From: Streptomyces zaomyceticus
Lineage (GTDB): Bacteria > Actinomycetota > Actinomycetes > Streptomycetales > Streptomycetaceae
Length of the DNA stretch: 64,000 bases
Assembly (NCBI RefSeq): GCF_014656215.1
Contig: NZ_BNBZ01000004.1
Coordinates: forward strand, 62,001 to 126,000
Direction of reading: 5' to 3'
Below the pieces are notes generated by a model. That model was not told where the DNA came from. It made no database searches and saw only the letters and a list, made by a program, of their open reading frames with translations. The translations under genes and the position numbers were made by a program. Below, in pieces: positions 1-9,089 of the stretch; within the stretch, counting starts at the first letter, position 1, and each line of letters opens with the position of its first letter.

Positions 1-1652
<1,652 letters not shown>

Positions 1653-1656
<4 letters not shown>

Positions 1657-3650
1657 GAGGTGGGTGACCCTCCGGTCTGCGGGGACGGTCGCAGGACGAG
1701 GACGTGCGCGGGTGTGACACCCGGCTCCAGACGCACGTAACTGGCCCTGCCCCAGTGATAGGTCTCGCCGGTGAGCTCGTCGCGCACCGGCACGGTCTCG
1801 TGCCAGTCGAGGCCGAGTTCCGGCATGTTCAACGAGAGTGAAGCCTCCTGGGTGTGGTGCGGGTCGAGGTTGACGACCACCAGAACGATGTTCGAACCCG
1901 TTCGCTTGCTGTACGCGATCACCTGCGCGTTGTCGGTCTCGTGGAAGGTGATGTTCCGCAGCCTGCGGAGTGCCGGGTGACGGCGCCTGATCCGGTTCAG
2001 GGTGGTGATCAGCGGAGTGATCGTGGTCCCCGCCCGCTCCGCCGACTCCCAGTCGCGGGGCCTGAGTTCGTACTTCTCCGAGTCGAGGTACTCCTCGCTG
2101 CCGTCCCGCAGCGCGGTGCCCTCGCACAGCTCGTACCCGGCGTACATGCCCCAGGAGGGCGAGAGCGTCGCCGCGAGCACCGCCCGCGCCTCGAACGCGG
2201 GCCGGCCGCCCTCCTGCAGATAGGCGTGCAGGATGTCCGGGGTGTTCACGAAGAAGTTCGGCCGCATCTGCGCCGCCGTCTCGCCGGACAGCTCCGTCAG
2301 GTACTCCGTGAGCTCCTCCTTGGTGTTCCGCCAGGTGAAGTACGTGTACGACTGCTGGAAGCCGATCGCGCCGAGCGTCCGCATCATCGCCGGCCGCGTG
2401 AACGCCTCCGCCAGGAAGATCACGTCCGGGTCGGCCCCGTTGATCTCGCCGATCACCCGCTCCCAGAACACCACCGGCTTGGTGTGCGGGTTGTCGACGC
2501 GGAAGATCCGCACCCCGTGGTCCATCCAGTGCCGCAGCACCCGCACGGTCTCCGCGACGATCCCGTCCATATCGGTGTCGAAGGCGATCGGATAGATGTC
2601 CTGGTACTTCTTCGGAGGGTTCTCCGCGTACGCGATCGAACCGTCCGGGCGGTGATGGAACCACTCCGGGTGCTTCTCCACCCACGGGTGGTCCGGGGAA
2701 CACTGGAGCGCGAAGTCCAGCGCGATCTCCAGCCGCAGCTCCCGGGCCTTCGCCACGAAGGCGTCGAAGTCCTCGAAGGTGCCCAGGTCCGGGTGGAGCG
2801 CGTCGTGCCCGCCCTCCGGCGAACCGATCGCCCACGGCACCCCCACGTCGTTCGGCGACGCCGACAGGGAGTTGTTGGGACCCTTGCGATGGGTCTCGCC
2901 GATCGGGTGCACCGGCGGCAGATAGACCACGTCGAAGCCCATCGCCGCCACCGCCGGAAGCCGTTCGGCGGCGGTCCGGAAGTTCCCGGGGACCGTGCGG
3001 CCCTTGACCTTCCGCACGCCCTCCGAGCGCGGGAAGAACTCGTACCAGGAGCCGAACAGGGCCCGCTCCCGCTCCACCTGGAGCGGCAACGCGGGTGACG
3101 CGGAGAGGAGTTCGCGCAGCGGGTGACGGTCGAGGGAGTCCACCACCCGGGGGGAGAGCGCCGCCGCGAGGCGGACGGCGGCGGGCCGTGACACATCGCG
3201 CAGCGCGTCCGCGGCGGCGAGCACCGCCTCCCGGCCGCCGCCCTTCTTCGGGACGCCCTTCGCGGCCCGCTCGTGCAGCTCGGCGCCCTCGGCGAGGACG
3301 AGTTCGGAGTCGATCCCGGCCGGGATCTTGATCTTCGCGGTGTGCCGCCAGGTGGCCACCGGGTCGCTCCACGCCTCGACGGTGTACGTCCAGAGGCCCT
3401 CGGCGTCCGGGGTGATCTCGGCCCCCCAGCGGTCGGTGCCCGGCGCCAGTTCGCGCATCGGGGTCCAGGGGCCGGGGCGGCCCGAGGGACCGCGCAGCAC
3501 GACATTGGCGGCGACCGCGTCGTGGCCCTCGCGGAAGACGGTCGCCGTCACCTCGAAGGATTCTCCGGCCACCGCCTTGGCGGGGCGCCGGCCACAGTCG
3601 ACCAGCGGGCGTACGTCCAGTACGGGAATGCGTCCCATGAGCGGATTCAC
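1653..3650 (-). CDS. glgE: Alpha-1,4-glucan:maltose-1-phosphate maltosyltransferase
   Basis: Extends alpha-1,4-glucans with maltosyl units from maltose-1-phosphate. The GTG at 3650 is preferred because AGGTGAT lies just upstream and gives [15 protein letters not shown], the usual family N-terminus; an in-frame ATG at 3638 is the alternative. The protein has 665 residues (S. coelicolor enzyme about 675). Active-site residues are Asp386 in FRVDNPHTK (nucleophile), Glu415 in FLAEAFTRP (acid/base) and Asp472 in VNTPDILH. From memory, Asp394, Glu423 and Asp480 in the S. coelicolor enzyme fit these with one constant offset of eight. It is first in a leftward operon with treS. The divergent partner in many streptomycetes, glgP, is here 7 kb away because an accessory block intervenes. 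Confidence 0.96.
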
Positions 3651-3911
3651 AGCATCACCTGACGGTTTACGGGGGTGCGGGTGGTGGTTGTGCGCTCTTT
3701 CTAGCTCCGTCGACGGCCGACGGGTCGAGGGCATGGCCGCTCCTGTGCGCGTTCACTCGGATGGCGGGTCCACAGGGATGAACAGGGGTCACGGGGAGAG
3801 GGGTTCGGGGGAGTACCGCAGGAGCCTTCCCACGGTTCCCGGGTGGGCAATCCCGGCGCTTTGTTAACTACTAGGGCGTAGCCGTACCGGCAAGCACAGG
3901 ACCCGGACAAC
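3651..3911. promoter_or_regulatory. Upstream region of glgE-treS, no gene
   Basis: No convincing coding sequence. It must hold the glgE promoter on the minus strand; an AT-richer patch around 3860-3875 (TTTGTTAACTACTAG) is the likeliest core promoter area, but I cannot fix -35 and -10 boxes. Confidence 0.4.
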
Positions 3912-3980
3912 AAACAACCCCCGCCTTTGTGGGGCGGAGGTCGTTTATTTCGGCCCCGGGCCGTGTTCGGCCCGGGGCCG
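3912..3980 (-). terminator. Two-hairpin intrinsic terminator after the NmrA-like gene
   Basis: Directly after the stop at 3984 (minus strand) comes a perfect 12-bp stem, 3951-3962 with 3969-3980 (CGGCCCCGGGCC), loop of six. A second hairpin follows at 3912-3946. Read on the minus strand it has an A-rich entry, an 8-bp stem CCTCCGCC/GGCGGGGG and a T-rich exit TTGTTTGTTG, the textbook intrinsic form. It insulates glgE from the accessory block. Confidence 0.75.
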
Positions 3981-3983
3981 CGG

Positions 3984-4910
3984 TCAGCGCAGCGGGGAGG
4001 TGTCGGAGGACCAGACCTGCCAGGGCTGGCGGGCCACCCATTCCTCCACCGGCGCCGGTTCGAGCGCGAGGACCTCGGTCGAGACCCCGTCGTCGTCGGC
4101 CATCAGCAGCGGATCGGCGCCGGTCGCCATGTAGTGGTAGATCCCGGCCACTCCCGCCGCCGTCTCCGGGCCGAGGAGCCGGCCGAGGGCGCGCTCGAAA
4201 GCGGCCGGATCCAGCTCCTCGTACCGCACCGCCCGGCCGAGCCCCCGGCCGAAGGCCGCCGCCAGCTCGCTTCCCGTCAGCGAGCGTTCGCCGCCGACGT
4301 CGAAGGTCCGGCCCTCCAGCCCCTCCCGGGTGAGCGCCGCGAGCGCCGCCTCCGCCAGGCCCCGGTGCGAGAGCCACGCCGTCCGCGCGGACGCCGGCAG
4401 CGGATAGGCGAGTACGCCCTCGTCGACCAGGGCCGGACCGTTCCACGGCGAGAACAGGTTGTCGAGGTACACCGGGGGCCGGATCACCACCAGCGGCACC
4501 CCGCTGTCCCTCAGCACCCGCTCCGCGAGCCGCCGCGTCTCGAACGCGGCGACGTCCGTCGGCCCCAGCGGTATCCGGGTGTTGGCGTTGAACACCAGCC
4601 GGACGATCCCCGTGTCCAGGGCCGCCTCCGCGACGTTCAGCGCGTACTCCTCCACCTGCTCGGGGTCGTAGACCAGGGGCATCGTCACGAACCCGTGCGT
4701 CGTCCCCTCGAAGAGCCGCCGCACGTCCTCGGGACGCCCCAGGTCGCCGGCGAGGAAGAAGGCCCCCGGCAACGGCGGCCGGTCGGCCGAGGGGCGCCGG
4801 GTCAGGGCCCGCACCCGGTGGTGTCGCTCGGCGAGCAGACGCGCCACGGCGCCGCCCTGGAACCCGGTCGCGCCCACGACCGCCACCCGCATCGGAATCT
4901 CACTGGACAT
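3984..4910 (-). CDS. NmrA-like NAD(P)-binding protein (atypical SDR)
   Basis: A protein of 308 residues with an N-terminal Rossmann motif MRVAVVGATGFQGGAVARLL, the signature of NmrA/atypical short-chain dehydrogenases. Such proteins either reduce small molecules or sense NAD(P) redox state. There is no obvious Tyr-x3-Lys catalytic motif, so a sensor or isoflavone-reductase-like role is possible. The ATG at 4910 is chosen; an in-frame ATG at 4892 is close. It is transcribed divergently from the AraC gene at 5029 (118-bp gap), which suggests they belong to the same accessory module as the downstream oxygenase operon. Substrate unknown. Confidence 0.85.
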   Translation of the reverse strand: MSSEIPMRVAVVGATGFQGGAVARLLAERHHRVRALTRRPSADRPPLPGAFFLAGDLGRPEDVRRLFEGTTHGFVTMPLVYDPEQVEEYALNVAEAALDTGIVRLVFNANTRIPLGPTDVAAFETRRLAERVLRDSGVPLVVIRPPVYLDNLFSPWNGPALVDEGVLAYPLPASARTAWLSHRGLAEAALAALTREGLEGRTFDVGGERSLTGSELAAAFGRGLGRAVRYEELDPAAFERALGRLLGPETAAGVAGIYHYMATGADPLLMADDDGVSTEVLALEPAPVEEWVARQPWQVWSSDTSPLR

Positions 4911-5028
4911 GTGTGTCTGAGGCCCTTCGATAGGCTGTCGCTGCTGTCGTGACGGCGTCCTTCCAGGCTCGCCGCGACGGCTTCGGCCGTTCAATTAACA
5001 AACCGGGGCGGAAGTTGAAGGATCGTCC

Positions 5029-6048
5029 ATGGAAACCGTGGGAACCGACCGTCACCATCCGAGCGATCAGCGGGGCACGCGCGAACCGCGCGACCGGCGT
5101 GATCCGCACGACGAGCACGACGACCTGCTGAGCGAACTGCTCAAACCCCTCCGGCTCACCGGAGTCTTCGACAGCCGCTGGCACGTCCGCGCCCCCTGGG
5201 CCATCGAGGGCGACGCCGAACGCAGCTGCGCCGTCCTCCACTACGTCGTCGAGGGAGCCTGCTGGATCACCACCGACGACGAACCGCCCCTCGAACTGCA
5301 CGCCGGCGACCTGGTCGTCTTCCCCACCGGCACCGCGCACCGCCTCTCCGACCGGCCCGAACGCCAGGGCGTCCCGCTCAAGGCCGTCCTCCCCGAGCGG
5401 GAACCGGGCACCTCCGGCGAGATCGTCATCGAGGGCAGCGGACCCGAGAGCCGGCTGCTCTGCGCCGGACTCCACTACGACGCCAGCGCCGCCACCGGCC
5501 TCTACACCTCGCTGCCCTGGGCGCTCGTCCTCGACGGCCCGCAGGTCGACCGCGAGCCGCTGCTCCGCGACACCCTCCGGCTGCTTGCCGCCCCCGACCG
5601 GCCCGTCCGGCCCGGCGACCGGCTCATCACCCTGCGAGCCTTCGAGATGGCCCTCGTCCTCGCGCTCCGCCCGCTGCTCCGCGAACTCGCCGGGAACCCG
5701 GCCTCGCTGCCACTGCTCGGGCACCCGGGGATCAGCAGGGCCGTCGTCATGATCGCGACCCGGTTCGCCGAGCCGTGGACGATCGACTCGCTCGCCCGGG
5801 AGGTCGGCATGTCCCGCTCCGCGTTCACCGCCGCCTTCCGCGACCTGGTCGGCGAGTCGCCCGCCCGGTACCTCGCCGCCCGCCGGATGCAGGAGGCGGG
5901 ACGGCTGCTGACGGAGACCTCGCTCCCGCAGTCCGCGGTGCCCGCCCGCGTCGGGTACCAGAGCGCCGTCGGCTTCCACCTCGCCTTCCGGAAGTGGTTC
6001 GGGGTGACACCGGGGGAGTACCGGGCGGGAGCCGTCCGGGCCGCCTGA
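5029..6048 (+). CDS. AraC-family transcriptional regulator (N-terminal cupin)
   Basis: 339 residues. The N-terminal half (about 40-200) looks like the cupin-type ligand domain of AraC proteins (VLHYVVEGACWI, LHAGDLVVFPTGTAHRLSD). The C-terminal 100 residues hold two helix-turn-helix motifs: WTIDSLAREVGMSRSAFTAAF and VGYQSAVGFHLAFRKWFGVTPGEYR. The start has GAAGGA just upstream. It sits head-to-head with the NmrA-like gene and points at the oxygenase operon 240 bp downstream, so it is the obvious local regulator. The paired repeats at 6177-6206 are candidate binding sites. Ligand unknown. Confidence 0.92.
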   Translation: METVGTDRHHPSDQRGTREPRDRRDPHDEHDDLLSELLKPLRLTGVFDSRWHVRAPWAIEGDAERSCAVLHYVVEGACWITTDDEPPLELHAGDLVVFPTGTAHRLSDRPERQGVPLKAVLPEREPGTSGEIVIEGSGPESRLLCAGLHYDASAATGLYTSLPWALVLDGPQVDREPLLRDTLRLLAAPDRPVRPGDRLITLRAFEMALVLALRPLLRELAGNPASLPLLGHPGISRAVVMIATRFAEPWTIDSLAREVGMSRSAFTAAFRDLVGESPARYLAARRMQEAGRLLTETSLPQSAVPARVGYQSAVGFHLAFRKWFGVTPGEYRAGAVRAA

Positions 6049-6085
6049 ACGGTGCCGGCCGGGCCGGACGAGCGTCTCCGGGGAG

Positions 6086-6142
6086 CCCGGCCGAGCGGCC
6101 CGGGCCCGCCGGCCGAGCGGTCCGACCCGCCCGGCCGAGCGG
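6086..6142. repeat. Three direct copies of CCGGCCGAGCGG, 22-bp period
   Basis: Copies at 6086-6098, 6108-6120 and 6130-6142 share CCGGCCGAGCGG with 22-base spacing, just after the AraC gene stop and before the oxygenase operon. They could be regulator sites on the same DNA face or simply a GC-rich minisatellite. Confidence 0.7.
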
Positions 6143-6144
6143 CT

Positions 6145-6162
6145 TCAGGTCGGCCGACCTGA
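6145..6162. promoter_or_regulatory. 18-bp perfect palindrome upstream of the oxygenase operon
   Basis: TCAGGTCGGCCGACCTGA reads identically on both strands. It lies 128 bp before the HpaB-like start codon and is a plausible dimeric repressor or activator operator. It is unlikely to be a terminator because it lacks a loop and a T-tract. Confidence 0.55.
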
Positions 6163-6176
6163 CATCTTCGGGAGTA

Positions 6177-6206
6177 CCTGGACGGTTCTTAAGGACCCCT
6201 GGACGG
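6177..6206 (+). promoter_or_regulatory. Paired 21-bp-spaced direct repeats, candidate AraC sites
   Basis: CCTGGACGG occurs at 6177-6185 and 6198-6206, exactly 21 bases (two helical turns) apart. A partial third GGACGG lies at 6220-6225. Direct half-sites about 21 bp apart are typical for AraC-family activators, and the AraC gene is immediately upstream. Confidence 0.5.
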
Positions 6207-6289
6207 AAGCTCATTGTCCGGACGGGTCGTGCCGGACAGGCTCGGGACCGGCACAGCCGTGACACCCGAGGAGAGGCGGCGACACACCG

Positions 6290-7720
6290 GTGACGAGGTC
6301 CGGGCAGGAGTATCTGGAGGGGCTGCGCGACGGGCGCGGGATCTGGCTCGACGGGGAACGGATCGAGGACGTCACCGCCCACCCCGCCTTCCGGTCCACC
6401 GCGGCCTCCTTCGCCGGGCTCTACGACCTCGCCGACGACCCCGCGCACCACCCCGTCCTCGTCCGGGGCGGGGTGCGCCGCGCGTACGCCGTACCCCGCT
6501 CGTACGAGGACCTCGTCGCCCGCCGCCAGGCCTTCCGGACGACCGCCCGCGCGAGCTACGGCTTCCTCGGCCGCACCCCCGACTACATGGCCGCCGGCGC
6601 GGCCGGGTTCGCCGCCGCGCCCGCCGTCTTCACCGGCGAGACCTTCGACGGCGCCGAACACGCCCTCGCCTTCCACCGCAGACTCGCCGAGGGCGACCTC
6701 CACACCGCGTTCACCCTCGGCAACCCCGCCCCGGGACAGGGCGAGGACGACCTCACCCTGCGGGTCGTCGCCGAACGCGACGGCGGGATCGTCGTCCGCG
6801 GCGCCAAGACCGTCGGCACCGGCGCCGTCTTCGCCGACGAGATCCTCGTCGGCACCATCGAACCCCTCCCCGCCGACGACACCGGGCACGCGGTCACCTT
6901 CTCCGTACGGCCCGGCACCCCCGGCCTCCGGCTGATCTCCCGCACCTCCTACGAGGCACGCTCCCGGTCCGTCTTCGACCACCCGCTCTCCTCCCGGTAC
7001 GACGAGAACGACGCGATGCTGGTCTGCGAGGACGTGTTCGTCCCCTGGGAACGGGTCCTGACCTACCGCGACCCGGCCACCACCGGCGCCGTCTGGTGGC
7101 AGACCCCCGCCTATGTGAACTTCGTCCACCAGTCCGCCACCCGCTTCTGGACCAAGCTGGAGTTCCTCACCGGACTCGCGATCCTCATCAGCCGCTCCCA
7201 CGGCACCGGGAAACTGCCGCCCGTCACCCAGGCCATCGGCCGGCTCCTCGGCATGGTCGCGCAGGCCAAGGCCTTCGTACTGGCCGCCGAGGCCTCGTAC
7301 GAACAGGTCGACGGCGGACGCGGCGGCGTCCGCCCCGGGCAGGAGATCTCCTTCGCCCAGCGGATCATGGCCGGCGAGCTCTATCCACGCGCCGTCCAGG
7401 ACATCAAGCTCCTCGCGGGCGGGGCCCTCGTCCAGCTCCCCGCGAGCGGCCGGGACCTTCTCCACCCCGAGCTCGGGCCGCTGGTCCGCCGCTACTTCGG
7501 CAGCCCCGGCCACCCCGCGGAGGACCGCCTCAAACTCCTCAAGCTCGCCTGGGACGCCCTCGGTTCCGAGTTCGCGGGACGCCACGAGCAGTACGAACGC
7601 TTCTACCACGGCGCCCCGCACGTCTACCTGACCATGCAGACCTGGGCCGGCGCCGCCGAGGAGTGCGAGAGCCTCGCCCAGGATTGTCTCGACGGCTACG
7701 GCCTGGGGACCACCCGGTGA
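6290..7720 (+). CDS. HpaB-family FADH2-dependent monooxygenase
   Basis: 476 residues, resembling the 4-hydroxyphenylacetate 3-monooxygenase / PvcC / SgcC family, which hydroxylates phenolic or other aromatic substrates using reduced FAD from a separate reductase. Family features are the early GFLGRTPDYMAAG segment, the central DENDAMLVCEDVFVPWERV block and the C-terminal LLKLAWDALGSEFAGRHEQYERFY. GTG at 6290 with GAGGAGAGGCGG somewhat far upstream. It is the first gene of a three-oxygenase operon. No flavin reductase (HpaC-type) is encoded nearby, so FADH2 must come from elsewhere. Substrate unknown; an aromatic ring is inferred. Confidence 0.9.
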   Translation: MTRSGQEYLEGLRDGRGIWLDGERIEDVTAHPAFRSTAASFAGLYDLADDPAHHPVLVRGGVRRAYAVPRSYEDLVARRQAFRTTARASYGFLGRTPDYMAAGAAGFAAAPAVFTGETFDGAEHALAFHRRLAEGDLHTAFTLGNPAPGQGEDDLTLRVVAERDGGIVVRGAKTVGTGAVFADEILVGTIEPLPADDTGHAVTFSVRPGTPGLRLISRTSYEARSRSVFDHPLSSRYDENDAMLVCEDVFVPWERVLTYRDPATTGAVWWQTPAYVNFVHQSATRFWTKLEFLTGLAILISRSHGTGKLPPVTQAIGRLLGMVAQAKAFVLAAEASYEQVDGGRGGVRPGQEISFAQRIMAGELYPRAVQDIKLLAGGALVQLPASGRDLLHPELGPLVRRYFGSPGHPAEDRLKLLKLAWDALGSEFAGRHEQYERFYHGAPHVYLTMQTWAGAAEECESLAQDCLDGYGLGTTR

Positions 7721-7941
7721 CCACGCCACCGGGGCCGCGGCGCGGGGCGCTCGCCTCCACCCGGCCGCGCCCGCGCCGCGGGCTTCCGCCGATCACGGAC
7801 ATCGCGGTCGCCGGCGCCCCGGCCGCCCTCCCCGGCACCGAAGGACCGGGTGTCCGGCCAGCGCCCACCCGCACGCACCCGAACGACCGGCCACCACCAC
7901 GGGCGGGTGAGCCGTGCGTCCTCGGCGAACCGAGCCCCTGA
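7717..7941 (+). CDS. Possible small coupled ORF, Pro/Arg-rich, 74 aa
   Basis: A GTG at 7717 overlaps the HpaB-like stop by four bases (GTGA). The frame runs 74 codons to a TGA at 7939-7941, directly before the Shine-Dalgarno of the next gene. Third positions are mostly G or C but include several A or T codons, and the product (MTTPPGPRRGALAST..., rich in Pro, Arg and Gly) matches no family I know. It may be a real coupled peptide or only a 237-bp spacer between two oxygenase genes. Confidence 0.3.
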   Translation: MTTPPGPRRGALASTRPRPRRGLPPITDIAVAGAPAALPGTEGPGVRPAPTRTHPNDRPPPRAGEPCVLGEPSP

Positions 7942-7957
7942 AGAAGGAGTCCACGTC

Positions 7958-9067
7958 TTGCTGTTCGGCGATCCGCGGCACCGCACCGACGACATACGCG
8001 CCGCCGACCCGCTCGGTGCCGACGCCCTGCTCGCCGCGGTACCCGCGATGAACGCGCGAGCCGACGTGGCCGCGCTCACCGTCGCGCTGCGCGCCCTGGT
8101 GCCGGACCCCGACCGGGCCGCACAGTGGAGCGTCGGCGCCGCCTGCGCCGCGATGCGCGACCTCGGCATCCTGCTGGGCTCGCTGAAGCGCCACGGCGTA
8201 CAGCCCCTCACCGCCGTACCGGAGGCACTGCCCGTCCTCGAACTCCTCGGCCGCCGCACCGACATGGTGCCCCGGGACACCGTCCACCACTACACGACCT
8301 GGAACCCGCCGGGCCCGCGCCGCCGCACGTACACCGGCCACCCCACGGAGGCCCTCCTCCAGGACGCGGTGCGGATGGTCTTCCCCGGCCTCGTCGCCGC
8401 CCTCGACGACTGCGGGCGCATCGCCCGCCTCGAACCGTACGACCCCGGCTTCGCGGCCGCCCTCGACCGGGTGGCCCGCCGGCTGCGGGCGGTGGTCGAC
8501 TCCATCGACCTCACGGTCGCGCGGGTGTCGCCGGAGTACTTCGCGCTCACCCTGCGCCCCTATTTCGAGGAGGTCGAGGTGGCGGGCCGCGACTATCTGG
8601 GACCGGCCGCCGCGCAGGTGCCCCTCTGGCCGGTCGATCTGACGCTGTGGCAGTGCGACCGCTCGGACCCCGCCTACGAGGGCTTCCTCGCGGAGTCGGT
8701 GCCGTACGCGCTGCCCGCCTGGCGCGCCTTCCACGCCCGGCACCGGGGCGGGGTGTCGGCGGTGAGCAAGCTGTCGGCCGCGGTGAGCTGGGAGGGCGCC
8801 GACCGGCTGCCGCCCTCGCTCACCGCCTCGGCGGAGGCACTGGGCCGGGTGCTGCGCCTCCTGAAGACCTTCCGCGCCCGGCACCTCGGCATCGCCCGCA
8901 AGGCGTACAGCGACGAGATGCGGCTGTACGAGGAGGGCAGCGGCGGGGCCCCGGTCGCGCTGCTGCGCTCGATCCTGGACCTGACCAGGGAGAACGAGAC
9001 CATGGTGCGCCGCGCGATCGTGCGGCGCCGTCCCGCAGGGGCCCCAGTCGGGCCGTCGGCCGCGTAG
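7958..9067 (+). CDS. PrnB-like heme enzyme (DUF1864 family, tryptophan-dioxygenase fold)
   Basis: 369 residues; Pseudomonas PrnB has about 361. PrnB belongs to the indoleamine/tryptophan 2,3-dioxygenase superfamily and rearranges 7-chlorotryptophan to an aminophenylpyrrole in pyrrolnitrin synthesis. Matching segments: AAMRDLGILLGSLKRHG, HHYTTWNP followed by RTYTGHPTEALL, and DYLGPAAAQVPLW. From memory, PrnB uses His313 (heme ligand), Tyr321 and Ser332; here His309, Tyr317 and Ser328 lie at identical spacing (FRARHLGIARKAY, then EEGSGG). A TTG start at 7958 is chosen because AAGGAG sits eight bases upstream; upstream in-frame starts lack such a site. No halogenase (prnA, prnC) or prnD is present, so the product is not pyrrolnitrin itself. 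Confidence 0.9.
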   Translation: MLFGDPRHRTDDIRAADPLGADALLAAVPAMNARADVAALTVALRALVPDPDRAAQWSVGAACAAMRDLGILLGSLKRHGVQPLTAVPEALPVLELLGRRTDMVPRDTVHHYTTWNPPGPRRRTYTGHPTEALLQDAVRMVFPGLVAALDDCGRIARLEPYDPGFAAALDRVARRLRAVVDSIDLTVARVSPEYFALTLRPYFEEVEVAGRDYLGPAAAQVPLWPVDLTLWQCDRSDPAYEGFLAESVPYALPAWRAFHARHRGGVSAVSKLSAAVSWEGADRLPPSLTASAEALGRVLRLLKTFRARHLGIARKAYSDEMRLYEEGSGGAPVALLRSILDLTRENETMVRRAIVRRRPAGAPVGPSAA

Positions 9068-9089
9068 CGGCGCCGAAGGAGCAGTCGAG

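Noticed and set aside
6290..9067. Pyrrolnitrin biosynthesis cluster
   Set aside because: Only a PrnB homologue is present; the halogenases PrnA and PrnC and the Rieske oxygenase PrnD are missing.
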